64,000 nt of DNA from Variovorax sp. KK3 (GTDB lineage: Bacteria; Pseudomonadota; Gammaproteobacteria; Burkholderiales; Burkholderiaceae_C), in the NCBI RefSeq assembly GCF_001984055.1, contig NZ_LYVO01000001.1, positions 124,001-188,000 of the forward strand, read 5' to 3'. A program made the position numbers and the translations under genes. Shown piece after piece: positions 45,113 to 56,387 of this stretch. Below the pieces are notes generated by a model, which was not told the DNA's origin, searched no databases, and was given only the letters and a program-made list of their open reading frames with translations. The stretch's first letter is position 1. Each line of letters starts with the position of its first letter.

Positions 45113-46773
45113 GCGCGGCCGGGTCGGCAAGGCCGGAAGACAGTCGGCGCGACGGCGGCATGCTGCTGTCCGTCAGAGACTTGCGCGTCGCCTTCAATGG
45201 CAAGACCGTCGTGCACGGTGTCGATTTCGACATCGCGCAGGGCGAAAAGCTGGCGCTGGTCGGCGAATCGGGGTCAGGCAAGACCGTGACGGCGCTGAGC
45301 CTGCTGCGGCTGGCGTTGAACGCCGAAGTCTCGGGTAGTGCGCGGCTAGCAGGCAACGGCGAAGGCAGGCAAGGCCAGGACGCGCGCGAGCTGCTGTCGT
45401 TGCCCGAGCGCGCGCTGCGCGGCGTTCGCGGCAAGGAGATCGCGATGATCTTCCAGGAGCCCATGACCGCGCTCAACGCGCTCTACACGGTCGGCGACCA
45501 AATCTCCGAGGTGCTGGAGCTGCACGAAGCGATGCCGCGCAGGGCGGCGCAAGACGCGGCAGTGCAACTGCTGGCCGACACCGGCATCCCCGAACCGCAG
45601 CGTCGCGCCGCGGCCTTTCCGCACCAGCTCTCGGGCGGGCAGCGGCAGCGGGCCATGATCGCCATGGCACTGGCCTGCAAGCCTCGACTGCTGCTGGCCG
45701 ACGAGCCCACCACCGCGCTCGACGTCACGGTGCGCGCCCAGATCCTCGAACTGCTGGCCGATCTGCAGCGCCGCTACGGCATGGCGGTGCTGCTGATCAC
45801 GCACGACTTGAACCTTGTGCATCGTTTCGCCGATCGCGTGGCGGTCATGGAAAACGGCCGCATCGTGGAGCAGGGGGCGGTCGCTTCCGTCTTCGGCGAC
45901 CCGCAGCATGCCTACACCCGCAAGCTGATCGACAGCCGACCGACGCGCGAGTTGTCCGCGGCGCCTGCTGCGCCGGCCGAGGCCGTGCTGGAAGCGCGTG
46001 CGTTGCGGGTCAGCTACCCGGTGTCGCGCCCCGGGCCGGCCGGCTGGTTTCGAAAGGGCGAGTTCGTGGCGGTGCAGGGCGCCGACTTCCGCATCGGCCC
46101 CGGCGAGACGCTGGGCGTGGTGGGCGAGTCGGGGTCGGGCAAGTCCACGCTGGCCTTGGCCGCGCTGGGCCTGCTGCCGCACGGCGGCACCCTGGGCGTC
46201 GCCGGTCAGCGTTGGAGCGAGAGCGGCGCGGTCGACCGGTCCTTGCGCCGTCAGATGCAGGTGGTGTTTCAGGACCCTTTCTCGTCACTGTCGCCGCGAA
46301 TGACGGTGGAGCAGATCGTGGGTGAGGGCTTGACGGTCCACGCTCCGGAACTCGACCGCGCTGCCCGGCGTACGAAGGCTCTTGCGGCCCTTGCCGACGT
46401 CGGCCTGACCGAGGCGCAGTTTCCGGCGCTGCTCGACCGCTATCCCCATGAGTTCTCGGGCGGGCAGCGTCAGCGCCTGGCCATCGCGCGGGCGCTGATC
46501 GTCGACCCGCGGCTTCTCGTGCTCGACGAGCCGACGAGCGCGCTCGACGTGACCATCCAGAAGCAGGTGCTCGGCCTGCTTCAGCGGCTGCAGCGCGAGC
46601 GTGGCCTCAGCTACCTGCTGATCACCCACGACGTCGAAGTCATCCATGCCATGGCGCACCAGGTCATCGTGATGAAGGACGGTGCAATCCTGGAATCCGG
46701 CGAGGCGCTGCGCGTGCTCGATGCGCCGGAGCACCCGTACACCCAGACGCTCGTCGCCGCCGCGGTTGGCTGA
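45109..46773 (+). CDS. yejF: YejF-like fused ABC ATPase
   Basis: The energy subunit of the Yej importer with two ATPase domains in one chain (554 residues, E. coli 529). Each has Walker A (GESGSGKTV about 51; GESGSGKST about 339), a signature (LSGGQRQRAMIAMAL; FSGGQRQRLAIARAL) and Walker B with DEPTTALD or DEPTSALD. Oligopeptide-type C-terminal stretches (DPQHAYTRKLIDSRPT; APEHPYTQTL) end each half. The ATG overlaps the yejE stop, completing yejABEF. Confidence 0.93.
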   Translation: MSAAGSARPEDSRRDGGMLLSVRDLRVAFNGKTVVHGVDFDIAQGEKLALVGESGSGKTVTALSLLRLALNAEVSGSARLAGNGEGRQGQDARELLSLPERALRGVRGKEIAMIFQEPMTALNALYTVGDQISEVLELHEAMPRRAAQDAAVQLLADTGIPEPQRRAAAFPHQLSGGQRQRAMIAMALACKPRLLLADEPTTALDVTVRAQILELLADLQRRYGMAVLLITHDLNLVHRFADRVAVMENGRIVEQGAVASVFGDPQHAYTRKLIDSRPTRELSAAPAAPAEAVLEARALRVSYPVSRPGPAGWFRKGEFVAVQGADFRIGPGETLGVVGESGSGKSTLALAALGLLPHGGTLGVAGQRWSESGAVDRSLRRQMQVVFQDPFSSLSPRMTVEQIVGEGLTVHAPELDRAARRTKALAALADVGLTEAQFPALLDRYPHEFSGGQRQRLAIARALIVDPRLLVLDEPTSALDVTIQKQVLGLLQRLQRERGLSYLLITHDVEVIHAMAHQVIVMKDGAILESGEALRVLDAPEHPYTQTLVAAAVG

Positions 46774-46797
46774 TTCGAAAAAGACGGCTCCGCGCGA

Positions 46798-48000
46798 ATG
46801 TCGATGATCGGAAACAGCAGGCGCGACGCCTGGCGCGCGGCGCTGGCCTGCATGGTGGCGCTGGCAGTGGCGATGGGCCTGGGCCGCTTCGCCTTCACGC
46901 CCATGCTCCCGGTGATGCTGCACGAGGGCAAGCTCGACCTGCCGCAAGGCGGGCTGCTGGCTTCGCTGAACTATCTGGGCTACTTTCTGGGGGCCTTGTC
47001 TTGCGCGGCGATCCGGGTCGAGGCGAAAACCATGGTGCGCGGCGGCCTGGTCGCCACGGCCGTGCTGCTGCTGGGCATGGGGCTCTTGGAGGGATTCGGC
47101 TTGTGGGGCCTGCTGCGTGCGGCAGCCGGCGTCGTGAGCGCCTGGACCTTCGTCTACGCCTCCGGGTGGGGCCTGCGCAGGCTGGCCGAAACCCATGCGC
47201 CGGCGCTGCAGGGGGTGATCTACAGCGGTCCGGGCTTGGGCATCGCCGTCACCGGGCTGCTTGGCGGCGCGATCGGGCGATGGGGCTCGGAAGTGGGGTG
47301 GGTCGGCTTCGGCGTGTTGTCGGTCGTCCTAGTGGCCGGCGTCTGGCGCATCTTCGGGGACGGCGACCATCCGCACGATGCGGCACCGAATGCCGCGGGC
47401 GCTTCGGGCGCACCTGGCCCGGCGGCGGCCCGCAGCGACGCGCGCTGGCTGGTCGCGTTGTACGGCTTGGCCGGCTTCGGCTACATCATCACGGCGACCT
47501 TCCTGCCGGTCATCGCGCGGCAGGCGCTTCCAGGGTCGCCCTGGCCCGATTTCTTCTGGCCGCTGTTCGGCCTGGCCGTGGTGCCGGGCGCGCTGATCGG
47601 CGCGCGGGCACCGATCCGGTGGGACAACCGGCTGCTGCTCGCGGCGGCCTACGCGCTGCAGGCGCTGGGCGTGCTGTTGTCTGTGGCCTGGCCGACCATC
47701 GCAGGGTTCATGCTGGGCAGCCTGCTGTTGGGCGTGCCGTTCACGGCGATCACGATGTTCGCGATGCGGGACGCGCGCCGGTTGCGCGGAAACGCCGCCG
47801 CCGGGTTGATCGGCTATGCGACGGCGTCCTATGGCATCGGGCAAATCCTCGGGCCGCTCTTCGCGGCACCGCTGGCCCAGCGCACCGGCTCGTTCACCGT
47901 CCCCCTGCTGGTCGCCGCGGCGGTCTTGGCGCTCGGTGCGCTGCTGTTCTGCTGGGTCTGGTGGCGCGCGAGACGCTCGCAGGGCCCGGTTGCCATGTAG
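46798..48000 (+). CDS. YbfB/YjiJ-family MFS transporter
   Basis: A 400-residue permease with about twelve helices of the major facilitator superfamily. The opening MVALAVAMGLGRFAFTPMLPVM and GGLLASLNYLGYFLGALSC match the YbfB/YjiJ subfamily, whose substrates are unknown. A cytoplasmic loop (about 185-215) separates the halves. It starts 24 bases after yejF and may share its transcript. An ATG two codons later is an equally possible start. Confidence 0.85.
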   Translation: MSMIGNSRRDAWRAALACMVALAVAMGLGRFAFTPMLPVMLHEGKLDLPQGGLLASLNYLGYFLGALSCAAIRVEAKTMVRGGLVATAVLLLGMGLLEGFGLWGLLRAAAGVVSAWTFVYASGWGLRRLAETHAPALQGVIYSGPGLGIAVTGLLGGAIGRWGSEVGWVGFGVLSVVLVAGVWRIFGDGDHPHDAAPNAAGASGAPGPAAARSDARWLVALYGLAGFGYIITATFLPVIARQALPGSPWPDFFWPLFGLAVVPGALIGARAPIRWDNRLLLAAAYALQALGVLLSVAWPTIAGFMLGSLLLGVPFTAITMFAMRDARRLRGNAAAGLIGYATASYGIGQILGPLFAAPLAQRTGSFTVPLLVAAAVLALGALLFCWVWWRARRSQGPVAM

Positions 48001-48028
48001 AAAACCTCGCCGTGTCCTACGATTGGCA

Positions 48029-48034
48029 TATAAT
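48029..48034 (+). promoter_or_regulatory. -10 box of the rimP-nusA-infB operon promoter
   Basis: A perfect TATAAT in AT-richer DNA, 29 bases after the MFS gene stop. No good -35 is seen. Transcription would begin near 48041, just before a hairpin with a U run, so leader RNA would contain both hairpins. Confidence 0.55.
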
Positions 48035-48050
48035 CTGAGACTCACGACCA

Positions 48051-48079
48051 AACGGGCGGGTACCAACCGCCCGTTTTTT
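48051..48079 (+). terminator. Terminator-like hairpin in the rimP leader
   Basis: AACGGGCGG (48051-48059) and CCGCCCGTT (48067-48075) form 9 perfect pairs around a 7-base loop, followed by six Ts to 48079. It lies only about 10 bases after the predicted start of the rimP operon RNA, so it may be an attenuator; it could equally end the MFS transcript. Confidence 0.75.
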
Positions 48080-48098
48080 ATTGGTCGACGCATTTCCA

Positions 48099-48136
48099 GA
48101 AACGCCGGGCGGGCGGCGTTTCGGACACACACACAC
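48099..48136 (+). promoter_or_regulatory. Second rimP leader hairpin and (AC)6 tract
   Basis: GAAACGCCG (48099-48107) pairs perfectly with CGGCGTTTC (48114-48122). Its inner CGGGCGG (48106-48112) repeats the core of the first hairpin's 5' arm and can pair with that hairpin's 3' arm (CCGCCCG, 48067-48073), so the two foldings exclude each other. A run of six AC units (48125-48136) separates it from the rimP start. Confidence 0.5.
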
Positions 48137-48155
48137 AAAAGGCGCTTTCAGACAC

Positions 48156-48770
48156 GTGGCATTGCAGCAGGTAGTGGAACGAACCGTGGCCGGCCTCGGC
48201 TACGACCTGGTCGAGATCGAACGCTCGGCGGGGGGATTGCTGCGCGTCACGATTGATTTGCCATGGAGCGGCCCCACCTCCGATGCCGAAGCGCCCGAGG
48301 CCTTCGTCACGGTCGAGGATTGTGAGAAGGTCACTCGCCAGTTGCAGTTCGCGCTCGAGGTCGACAGCGTGGAATACAAGCGGCTCGAGGTTTCGTCGCC
48401 GGGCATCGACCGGCCCTTGCGCAACGAGCAGGACTTCCAGCGTTTCGCCGGCGAGGTGATCGACATCACGCTGAAGGCCCCGATGGGCGCCGCCGCTGGC
48501 GGCCAGGTGGCGGCCAACCGCAAGAAATTTCGCGGCACGCTGGAGCGGGTCGCAGGGGCCGATGGTTCGCAGGGCTGGCAGATCGTCTGGAGCCAGGAGC
48601 CCGACGGCAAGGCAGCGCCGAAGCCCGGCCAGAAGATCAGCAGCAAGCGCGCGCCCGCACCGATGCAGGCGCTGGGCTTCGCCCTGGACGAGTTGCGCGA
48701 GGCGCGGCTCGCCCCGATCGTGGATTTCAAGGGCCGCAGGCCCAGGCCCGACGCATTGGCGTCGGATTGA
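48156..48770 (+). CDS. rimP: RimP, ribosome maturation factor
   Basis: Needed for maturation of the 30S subunit; binds near S12 and S5. The 204 residues have an N-terminal alpha/beta domain ([22 protein letters not shown], about 11-32; [13 protein letters not shown]) with [12 protein letters not shown], and a C-terminal SH3-like barrel (about 95-204). An insertion near 115-165 makes it longer than E. coli RimP (150). GTG 48156 gives the known start; a longer frame to 48081 runs through the leader hairpins. It leads the nusA operon. Confidence 0.92.
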   Translation: MALQQVVERTVAGLGYDLVEIERSAGGLLRVTIDLPWSGPTSDAEAPEAFVTVEDCEKVTRQLQFALEVDSVEYKRLEVSSPGIDRPLRNEQDFQRFAGEVIDITLKAPMGAAAGGQVAANRKKFRGTLERVAGADGSQGWQIVWSQEPDGKAAPKPGQKISSKRAPAPMQALGFALDELREARLAPIVDFKGRRPRPDALASD

Positions 48771-48787
48771 ACAAGGAGAGTGGTGGC

Positions 48788-50272
48788 ATGAATCGCGAAA
48801 TGTTGATGTTGGTGGATGCGATCTCGCGCGAGAAGAACGTCGAGCGTGACGTCGTCTTCGGTGCGGTCGAATCCGCCTTGGCGCAGGCCACCAAGAAGCT
48901 CTACCAGGGCGACGTGGACATCCGCGTGGCGGTGGACCGCGACAGCGGCGACTACGAGACCTTCCGCCGCTGGCACGTGGTGCCCGACGAGGCCGGCCTG
49001 CAGCTGCCCGACCAGGAAATCCTGCTGTTCGAGGCCAAGGAAGAAATGCCCGACATCGAACTCGACGAGTACATCGAGGAAGCGGTGGAGTCGGTGCCGA
49101 TCGGGCGCATCGGCGCCATGGCCGCCAAACAGGTCATCCTGCAGAAGATCCGCGACGCCGAGCGCGAGATGCTGCTCAACGACTTCATGTCGCGCGGCGA
49201 GAAGATCTTCACCGGGACGGTCAAGCGCCTGGACAAGGGCGACATCATCGTCGAGGCCGGCCGCGTCGAAGGGCGCCTGCGCCGCAGCGAGATGATCTCG
49301 AAAGAGAACCTGCGCAACGGCGACCGCGTGCGCGCCATGATCATGGAAGTCGATCTGACGCTGCGCGGCGCGCCCATCATCCTGTCGCGTGCGGCGCCGG
49401 AATTCATGATCGAGCTGTTCCGCCAGGAAGTGCCCGAGATCGAACAAGGCCTGCTCGAAATCAAGAGCTGCGCCCGTGACCCGGGCTCGCGCGCCAAGAT
49501 CGCCGTGCTCTCGCACGACAAGCGCGTCGATCCGATCGGCACCTGCGTCGGCGTGCGCGGCACCCGCGTGAACGCCGTCACCAACGAACTGGCCGGCGAG
49601 CGTGTCGACATCGTTCTGTGGAGCGAAGATCCGGCCCAGTTCGTGATTGGTGCCCTGGCGCCTGCGAACGTGTCGTCGATCGTGGTCGACGAGGAAAAGC
49701 ATGCCATGGACGTGGTGGTCGACGAGGAAAACCTCGCGATCGCGATCGGCCGCGGCGGCCAGAACGTGCGGCTCGCTTCCGACCTGACCGGCTGGAAGAT
49801 CAACATCATGGACGCCAACGAGTCGGCGCAAAAGCAGGCGAGCGAGACCGACGCCAGCCGCAAGCTCTTCATGGAGAAGCTCGACGTCGACGAGGAAATC
49901 GCCGACATCCTGATCTCCGAGGGCTTCACCAGCCTGGAGGAGGTCGCCTATGTGCCGATCTCCGAAATGCTCGAGATCGAGAGCTTCGACGAAGACACGG
50001 TCAACGAGCTGCGCGCCCGCGCCAAGGATGCGCTGTTGACCATGGAAATCGCCCGCGAAGAGAACGTCGAAAGCGTTTCCCAGGACTTGCGCGATCTGGA
50101 AGGCCTGGACCAGGCCCTGATCCCGAAGCTGGCAGATGCGGGCGTGCACACCCGCGACGACCTGGCCGACCTCGCGGTCGACGAACTCACCGAAATCACC
50201 GGCCAGAGCGCCGATGAAGCCAAGAACCTCATCTTGAAGGCCCGCGAACATTGGTTCGCCGGCCAAGAGTGA
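48788..50272 (+). CDS. nusA: NusA, transcription elongation/termination factor
   Basis: Binds RNA polymerase and modulates pausing, termination and antitermination. The 494 residues (E. coli 495) comprise an N-terminal polymerase-binding domain (about 1-130; [18 protein letters not shown]), S1 (about 135-200; [17 protein letters not shown]), two KH domains (about 200-345; [24 protein letters not shown]) and two acidic C-terminal repeats (about 370-490). ATG 48788 follows AAGGAG by 9 bases. In E. coli NusA represses its own operon through leader terminators; the hairpins before rimP invite the same reading here. Confidence 0.96.
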   Translation: MNREMLMLVDAISREKNVERDVVFGAVESALAQATKKLYQGDVDIRVAVDRDSGDYETFRRWHVVPDEAGLQLPDQEILLFEAKEEMPDIELDEYIEEAVESVPIGRIGAMAAKQVILQKIRDAEREMLLNDFMSRGEKIFTGTVKRLDKGDIIVEAGRVEGRLRRSEMISKENLRNGDRVRAMIMEVDLTLRGAPIILSRAAPEFMIELFRQEVPEIEQGLLEIKSCARDPGSRAKIAVLSHDKRVDPIGTCVGVRGTRVNAVTNELAGERVDIVLWSEDPAQFVIGALAPANVSSIVVDEEKHAMDVVVDEENLAIAIGRGGQNVRLASDLTGWKINIMDANESAQKQASETDASRKLFMEKLDVDEEIADILISEGFTSLEEVAYVPISEMLEIESFDEDTVNELRARAKDALLTMEIAREENVESVSQDLRDLEGLDQALIPKLADAGVHTRDDLADLAVDELTEITGQSADEAKNLILKAREHWFAGQE

Positions 50273-50296
50273 TGGTCATGGAGGCACGAAAGCAAT

Positions 50297-53215
50297 ATGT
50301 CCAGTACCACTGTCGCCGAGTTCGCGAACGAGCTCAAGAAGACTCCCGAAACCTTGCTTGACCAGCTCAAGAGCGCCGGCGTGCCCAAAGCGGCCGCCTC
50401 CGACGCGCTGACCGAAGCGGACAAGCAGCGCCTGCTCGGCTTCCTGAAGGCCAGCCACGGAACGGTCGAGCCCGAGCGCAAGAAGATCACGCTGACCAAG
50501 AAATCGACCAGCGAGATCAAGCAGGCCGATGCGACCGGCCGTGCGCGCACGATCCAGGTGGAAGTGCGCAAGAAGCGCACGTTCATCCAGCGCGACGAAG
50601 GTCATCCCGCGACGCCCGAGCCGGTGAGGGCGGTCGCGCCCGCGGTGGCCGCGGAGACGCCCGCCGCGCCGCGCATCGACGAGGCCGAGCTGGCTCGCCG
50701 CGAGGAAGAAGCGCGCCGTCAGGCCGAACTGATCCGTCGCCAGGAAGAAGAGCTGGCCGAGAAGCGCCGCCAGCGCGAGGAGGCCGAAGCGCGTGAGCGC
50801 GAACGCGTCGCGCAGGCCGAGCAGGTCGAACAGCAGGCGCGGGCCGCCCGCGCCAAGGCCGCGGCCGAAAAGGCCGCCGCCGTGACCGAAGGCGCTCCGG
50901 AAGCGCCAGAGGAAACCCAGGCCGAAGCCCAGCGCAAGGCTGCCGCCGAAGACGCCGCCAAGGCTGCTTCAGAGGCTGCTGCCGCTGCCCAGGCCAAGGC
51001 TGCCGCCGAATCGAAGGCCCGCGCCGACGAGGAAGCCGCCCGTGCCCGCGACCTCGACGAGCGCCGCCGCAAGGCCCTGGCCGAGGCCGAGGCCATCCGC
51101 GCGATGATGAACGCGCCGGCTCGCGTGCTCGTGCCCCACAAGGCGCCCGAGAAGCCTGTCGAGGCCAAGGCCGGCGTGAAGGGCACGTTGCACAAGCCCG
51201 CCACCACGCCGGGCACTCGCACGGTGGCGCCTGCACCCGGTGCGGCCCCGGCGCCTGCGGCCCCCGGAGCAGGCAAGGAAGTCAAGTCCGCCAAGCTCTC
51301 GTCGAGCTGGGCCAACGACACGGCCAAGAAGAAGGAAATCAAGACGCGCGGCGATGCCAGCGGCGGCGTTGGCCGCAGCAACTGGCGCGGTGGTCCGCGC
51401 GGCCGTCGCGGCAACGATCGCCAGGAAGAGCGCGCACCCGCGCCGGTGGTCGAGCAGCGCGTGCTCGAAGTGCACGTGCCCGAGACGATCACCGTCTCCG
51501 AGCTCGCGCACAAGATGTCCGTCAAGGCCTCGGAAGTCATCAAGCATCTGATGAAGCTGGGCCAAATGGCGACCATCAACCAGTCGCTCGACCAGGACAC
51601 CGCGATGATCATCGTGGAGGAAATGGGCCACAACGCGGTGGTTGCCGCGCTGGACGATCCCGAAGCCTTCACCGACGAGGACGTGTCGGCGCAGGAGGCC
51701 GAGGCCCTGCCGCGCGCGCCGGTCGTCACCGTGATGGGCCACGTCGACCACGGCAAGACCTCGCTGCTGGACTACATCCGCCGTACCAAGGTCGCGGCGG
51801 GCGAAGCCGGCGGCATCACGCAGCACATCGGCGCCTACCACGTCGAAACCGAACGCGGCATGGTGTCCTTCCTCGACACCCCGGGCCACGAGGCGTTTAC
51901 CGCCATGCGTGCCCGCGGTGCTCAGGCGACCGACATCGTGATCCTGGTGGTGGCGGCGGACGACGGCGTCATGCCGCAGACCAAGGAAGCCATCAGCCAC
52001 GCCAAGGCGGCGAACGTGCCGATCGTGGTGGCGATCAACAAGATCGACAAGCCCGATGCCAACCTCGACCGCGTCAAGCAGGAGCTGGTGGCAGAGCAGG
52101 TGGTGCCTGAAGAGTACGGCGGCGACGTGCCTTTCGTGCCGGTGTCCGCGAAGACCGGCCAGGGCGTGGACGACCTGCTCGAGCAGGTGCTGCTGCAGGC
52201 CGAAGTGCTGGAGCTGAAGGCACCGGTCGAGGCCGCTGCCAAGGGTCTCGTCATCGAGGCGCAACTCGACAAGGGCCGCGGTCCGGTCGCGACCGTGCTG
52301 GTGCAGTCCGGCACGCTCAAGATCGGCGACGTCGTGCTTGCAGGCTCGACCTACGGCCGCGTGCGCGCCATGCTCGACGAGGACGGCAAGGCGACCAAGG
52401 CTGCGGGCCCGTCGATCCCGGTGGAAATCCAGGGTCTGACCGAAGTGCCGCAGGCCGGCGACGAGTTCATGGTGATGGGCGACGAACGCCGAGCACGTGA
52501 AATCGCGACCTACCGCGCGGGCAAGTTCCGCAACACGAAGCTGGCCCGGCAACAGGCCGCGAAGTTCGAGAACGTGTTCTCCGACATCGGCGCCGGCGAA
52601 GTCAAGACGCTGCCGATCATCATCAAGGCCGACGTGCAGGGTTCGCAGGAAGCGCTCGCGCAGTCGCTGCTCAAGCTCTCGACCGCCGAGGTCAAGGTGC
52701 AGGTGGTGTATGCGGCGGTGGGCGGCATCAGCGAGTCGGACATCAACCTGGCGATCGCCTCCAAGGCGACGGTCATCGGCTTCAACGTGCGTGCCGATGC
52801 CGGTGCGCGTCGGCTGGCCGAGGGCAACAACGTCAGCATCGAGTACTACAGCATCATCTATGACGCGGTAGACGAGCTGAAGACGGCGATGGCCGGCATG
52901 CTGGCCCCCGAACGTCGCGAAGAGGTCATCGGCTCGGCCGAGATCCGTACCGTGTTCGTGGCGTCGAAGATCGGCACCGTGGCCGGCAGCTACATCACGT
53001 CGGGCTACGTCACCCGCAGCGCGCACTTCCGCCTGCTGCGCGACAACGTGGTGGTCTACACCGGCGAGATCGAGTCGCTCAAGCGCCTGAAGGACGACGT
53101 GCGGGAAGTGCGCGAAGGCTTCGAGTGCGGTATCAAGCTCAAGAACTACAACGACATCAAGGAAAACGACCAGCTCGAGTTCTTCGAGATCAAGGAGATC
53201 GCACGGACGCTGTAA
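50297..53215 (+). CDS. infB: Translation initiation factor IF-2
   Basis: A GTPase that brings fMet-tRNA to the 30S subunit. The 972 residues consist of an N-terminal IF2N domain (about 1-55), a long Ala/Glu/Lys/Arg-rich linker (about 110-385), a second IF2N-like segment (about 390-450), the G domain with GHVDHGKTS (about 480), DTPGHEAF and NKIDK, and domains II-IV to the end. Longer than E. coli IF2 (890) through the linker, as usual in betaproteobacteria. GGAGG precedes ATG 50297 by 13 bases. An internal start giving a short isoform is possible. Confidence 0.96.
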   Translation: MSSTTVAEFANELKKTPETLLDQLKSAGVPKAAASDALTEADKQRLLGFLKASHGTVEPERKKITLTKKSTSEIKQADATGRARTIQVEVRKKRTFIQRDEGHPATPEPVRAVAPAVAAETPAAPRIDEAELARREEEARRQAELIRRQEEELAEKRRQREEAEARERERVAQAEQVEQQARAARAKAAAEKAAAVTEGAPEAPEETQAEAQRKAAAEDAAKAASEAAAAAQAKAAAESKARADEEAARARDLDERRRKALAEAEAIRAMMNAPARVLVPHKAPEKPVEAKAGVKGTLHKPATTPGTRTVAPAPGAAPAPAAPGAGKEVKSAKLSSSWANDTAKKKEIKTRGDASGGVGRSNWRGGPRGRRGNDRQEERAPAPVVEQRVLEVHVPETITVSELAHKMSVKASEVIKHLMKLGQMATINQSLDQDTAMIIVEEMGHNAVVAALDDPEAFTDEDVSAQEAEALPRAPVVTVMGHVDHGKTSLLDYIRRTKVAAGEAGGITQHIGAYHVETERGMVSFLDTPGHEAFTAMRARGAQATDIVILVVAADDGVMPQTKEAISHAKAANVPIVVAINKIDKPDANLDRVKQELVAEQVVPEEYGGDVPFVPVSAKTGQGVDDLLEQVLLQAEVLELKAPVEAAAKGLVIEAQLDKGRGPVATVLVQSGTLKIGDVVLAGSTYGRVRAMLDEDGKATKAAGPSIPVEIQGLTEVPQAGDEFMVMGDERRAREIATYRAGKFRNTKLARQQAAKFENVFSDIGAGEVKTLPIIIKADVQGSQEALAQSLLKLSTAEVKVQVVYAAVGGISESDINLAIASKATVIGFNVRADAGARRLAEGNNVSIEYYSIIYDAVDELKTAMAGMLAPERREEVIGSAEIRTVFVASKIGTVAGSYITSGYVTRSAHFRLLRDNVVVYTGEIESLKRLKDDVREVREGFECGIKLKNYNDIKENDQLEFFEIKEIARTL

Positions 53216-53227
53216 GCGTCTCCTGTG

Positions 53228-53608
53228 ATGTCGGCCATGCCCAAGAGAAAATCCGCCGTCCCCAATCGCGCCTTCAAGGTCGCCGATCAGATCCAGCGTG
53301 ATCTGACGGAGTTGATCGCGCGCGAGCTGAAGGACCCGCGGGTGGGCATGGTCACCATCCAGGCGGTCGAGGTCACGCCCGACTACGCGCATGCCAAGGT
53401 CTTCTTCAGCTTGCTGAAGGGCGATCCGGCCGAGACGACCGAAGCGCTCAACCAGGCCGCTGGTTTCCTGCGCAACGGCCTCTTCAAGCGTTTGCACATC
53501 CACACCGTGCCGACGCTGCATTTCCAGTTCGACCGCACCACCGAACGTGCCGCCGACATGAATGCGCTCATTGCGCAGGCTGTCGCCTCGCGTTCCAAAG
53601 AAGAGTAG
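53228..53608 (+). CDS. rbfA: RbfA, 30S ribosome-binding factor
   Basis: A cold-shock assembly factor that binds the 5' helix of 16S rRNA. The 126 residues (KH fold) include [31 protein letters not shown], then [15 protein letters not shown] and [18 protein letters not shown] one codon earlier (53225) could also serve. It lies 12 bases after infB and directly before truB, the standard order. Confidence 0.95.
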   Translation: MSAMPKRKSAVPNRAFKVADQIQRDLTELIARELKDPRVGMVTIQAVEVTPDYAHAKVFFSLLKGDPAETTEALNQAAGFLRNGLFKRLHIHTVPTLHFQFDRTTERAADMNALIAQAVASRSKEE

Positions 53609-53610
53609 CC

Positions 53611-54555
53611 ATGAACGCGCCACGCACCAGGGTGCAGCGGCGCCCTGTGCATGGGGTGTTGCTGCTCGACAAGCCGCTGGGCCTCTCCAGCAACCAGGCC
53701 TTGCAAAAGGCCAAATGGTTGCTGCGCGCCGAAAAGGCCGGTCACACCGGCACGCTCGACCCGCTCGCGACTGGCGTGCTGCCGCTGTGCTTCGGTGCGG
53801 CGACCAAGTTCAGCCAGCTGCACCTGGATGCGGACAAGACCTACGAGGCGATCGCCCGGCTGGGCGTGCGCACCGCCACCGGCGATGCAGAGGGCGAGGT
53901 GATCGAGGAACGTCCGGTCATCGTTGCACCTGAAGACCTGGCGCGCGTGCGGGCGCAGTTCACCGGCCCGATCCGGCAGGTGCCGCCAATGCACAGCGCG
54001 CTCAAGAAGGACGGCAAGCCGCTCTACGCCTACGCGCGCGAGGGCGTAGAGGTCGAGCGCGCACCGCGCGACGTCGTGATCCATTCGCTCGAACTCGACG
54101 CGATGCCCGACGACTGCATCCGCATTCGTGCGACCGTCAGCAAGGGCACCTACATCCGCACGCTGGGCGAAGACATCGGTCAGGCGCTGGGCTGTGGGGC
54201 CCACCTGAGGACACTTCGACGCGTCGCGACGGGCGGGTTCGACGCCGCGCAGTGCGTGACGCTGCAGGCGCTCGAGGCGATGGACGAGGCGCAGCGGCTC
54301 GAATGTCTGCTGCCCACCGAGACGCTTCTTGCCGGCCATACGAACGTCACGCTGGCCGCCGAAGATGCGGCACGCTTTCTCTCGGGCCTGCGCCGCCGTG
54401 GCGGCTGGTCCGATGCCGAGGAAGTCGCCGTCTTCGGACAGGACCCGTATGCTTTTCTCGGCACTGCCCACGTGAAGGGCGGCGAACTCATTCCGGGGCG
54501 CTTGCTGAACCCCCTCGAAATACAGCAGACACTTTTGATCGAAGCCACACCATGA
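53611..54555 (+). CDS. truB: TruB, tRNA pseudouridine-55 synthase
   Basis: Makes the universal pseudouridine of the T loop. The 314 residues match E. coli TruB (314). Asp50 in [15 protein letters not shown] is the catalytic residue; [17 protein letters not shown], the family's opening motif, stands before it, and the [20 protein letters not shown] segment after. The C-terminal PUA-like domain is in about 255-314. ATG 53611 lies 2 bases after the rbfA stop; the stop overlaps the typA start by 4 bases. Confidence 0.96.
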   Translation: MNAPRTRVQRRPVHGVLLLDKPLGLSSNQALQKAKWLLRAEKAGHTGTLDPLATGVLPLCFGAATKFSQLHLDADKTYEAIARLGVRTATGDAEGEVIEERPVIVAPEDLARVRAQFTGPIRQVPPMHSALKKDGKPLYAYAREGVEVERAPRDVVIHSLELDAMPDDCIRIRATVSKGTYIRTLGEDIGQALGCGAHLRTLRRVATGGFDAAQCVTLQALEAMDEAQRLECLLPTETLLAGHTNVTLAAEDAARFLSGLRRRGGWSDAEEVAVFGQDPYAFLGTAHVKGGELIPGRLLNPLEIQQTLLIEATP

Positions 54556-56387
54556 GCAACAAACAGATCCGCAACATCGCCATCATCGCCCACGTGGACC
54601 ATGGCAAGACCACCATGGTCGACCAGTTGCTGCGCCAGTCCGGCACCTTCGCCGAGCACGAGAAGGTGGTCGACACCGTGATGGACAACAACGCCATCGA
54701 AAAAGAGCGCGGCATCACGATCCTGGCCAAGAACTGCGCCGTGACGTGGAAGGACACGCACATCAACATCGTCGACACCCCCGGTCACGCGGACTTCGGC
54801 GGCGAAGTGGAGCGGGCGCTGAGCATGGTCGACGGCGTGGTGCTGCTGATCGACGCGCAGGAAGGCCCCATGCCCCAGACGCGCTTCGTGACCAAGAAGG
54901 CGCTGGCGCTGGGCCTCAAGCCGATCCTGGTCGTGAACAAGGTCGACAAGCCGGGTGCGCGGCCCGACCACGTGGTCAACGCCGCCTTCGACCTGTTCGA
55001 CAAGCTGGGCGCGACCGACGATCAACTCGATTTCCCGGTGGTCTATGCCTCCGGCATCAACGGCTGGTCGTCGATGGAAGAGGGCGCGCCGGGCGAACAA
55101 TGGGGCCCGGACATGTCGGCGCTGTTCGACACCGTCCTTCAGCACGTGCCTGCGCACGAAGGCGATCCCGAAGCACCGTTGCAGCTTCAGATCTCCGCGC
55201 TCGACTTCTCGACCTTCGTCGGCCGCATCGGCGTGGGCCGCATCAACGCCGGCACCCTCAAGCCCATGATGGACGTGGTGGTCATGGAAGGCCCGGACGG
55301 CAAGACGATCAAGGGCCGCGTCAACCAGGTGCTGACCTTCCAGGGCCTGGAGCGCGTGCAGGCGACGGAAGCCGGCCCCGGTGAGATCGTGCTGATCAAC
55401 GGCATCGCCGACATCGGCATCGGCGTCACGGTGACCGACCCGGCGACCCCGGCGCCGCTACCGATGCTCAAGGTCGACGAGCCCACGCTGACCATGAACT
55501 TCTGCGTGAACACCAGCCCGCTGGCCGGCCGCGAAGGCAAGTTCGTCACCAGCCGCCAGATCTGGGACCGGCTGCAGAAGGAACTGCAGCACAACGTGGC
55601 GTTGCGCGTCGCTGAAACGGACGAAGAAGGCGTGTTCGAAGTCATGGGTCGTGGCGAACTGCACCTGACCATCCTGCTGGAGAACATGCGCCGCGAGGGC
55701 TACGAAATGGCCGTGTCGAAGCCGCGCGTGGTGTTCCGCGAGGTCGACGGCGAAAGACACGAGCCCATCGAAATGGTGACGGCCGACATCGAAGACCAGC
55801 ACCAGGGCGGCGTGATGCAGGCGCTGGGCGAACGCAAGGGCGAACTCGTCAACATGGAGCCGGACGGCAACGGCCGCGTGAGACTCGAATACCGCATCCC
55901 GGCGCGCGGCCTGATCGGCTTCTCCAACGAATTCCTGAACCTGACGCGCGGCACGGGCCTCATCTCGAACATCTTCGACAGCTACGAGGCGCACAAGGGC
56001 GACATCGGCGGCCGCAAGAACGGCGTGCTGATCTCGATGGACGACGGCGAAATCTTCACCTACGCCCTGGGGAAGCTGGACGACCGCGGCCGCATGTTCG
56101 TGCGGGCCAACGATCCGGTGTACGAAGGCATGATCGTCGGCATCCACAGCCGCGACAACGACCTGGTCGTCAACGCCACCCGCACCAAGCAGCTCACCAA
56201 CTTCCGCGTGTCGGGCAAGGAAGACGCGATCAAGATCACTCCGCCGATCGACCTCACGCTCGAATACGGCGTCGAGTTCATCGAAGACGACGAGCTGGTC
56301 GAAATCACGCCGAAGAGCGTGCGCCTGCGCAAGCGCTTCCTGAAGGAACATGAGCGCAAGCGCGCCAGCCGCGAAGGCGCCGTCTAG
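54552..56387 (+). CDS. typA: TypA/BipA ribosome-associated GTPase
   Basis: An EF-G-like GTPase acting on ribosome assembly at low temperature and stress. The 611 residues (E. coli 607) show G1 AHVDHGKTT (about 13-21), G2 in [26 protein letters not shown], then domains II, III, V and the typical TypA C-terminal domain ([22 protein letters not shown]). ATG 54552 overlaps the truB stop; an extended upstream frame is truB sequence. It likely ends the rimP operon, with the EamA gene overlapping its end. Confidence 0.95.
   Translation: MSNKQIRNIAIIAHVDHGKTTMVDQLLRQSGTFAEHEKVVDTVMDNNAIEKERGITILAKNCAVTWKDTHINIVDTPGHADFGGEVERALSMVDGVVLLIDAQEGPMPQTRFVTKKALALGLKPILVVNKVDKPGARPDHVVNAAFDLFDKLGATDDQLDFPVVYASGINGWSSMEEGAPGEQWGPDMSALFDTVLQHVPAHEGDPEAPLQLQISALDFSTFVGRIGVGRINAGTLKPMMDVVVMEGPDGKTIKGRVNQVLTFQGLERVQATEAGPGEIVLINGIADIGIGVTVTDPATPAPLPMLKVDEPTLTMNFCVNTSPLAGREGKFVTSRQIWDRLQKELQHNVALRVAETDEEGVFEVMGRGELHLTILLENMRREGYEMAVSKPRVVFREVDGERHEPIEMVTADIEDQHQGGVMQALGERKGELVNMEPDGNGRVRLEYRIPARGLIGFSNEFLNLTRGTGLISNIFDSYEAHKGDIGGRKNGVLISMDDGEIFTYALGKLDDRGRMFVRANDPVYEGMIVGIHSRDNDLVVNATRTKQLTNFRVSGKEDAIKITPPIDLTLEYGVEFIEDDELVEITPKSVRLRKRFLKEHERKRASREGAV

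Noticed and set aside
50969..53623. 884-codon minus-strand open frame opposite infB
   Set aside because: A shadow of infB; no plausible start region or recognised domain.
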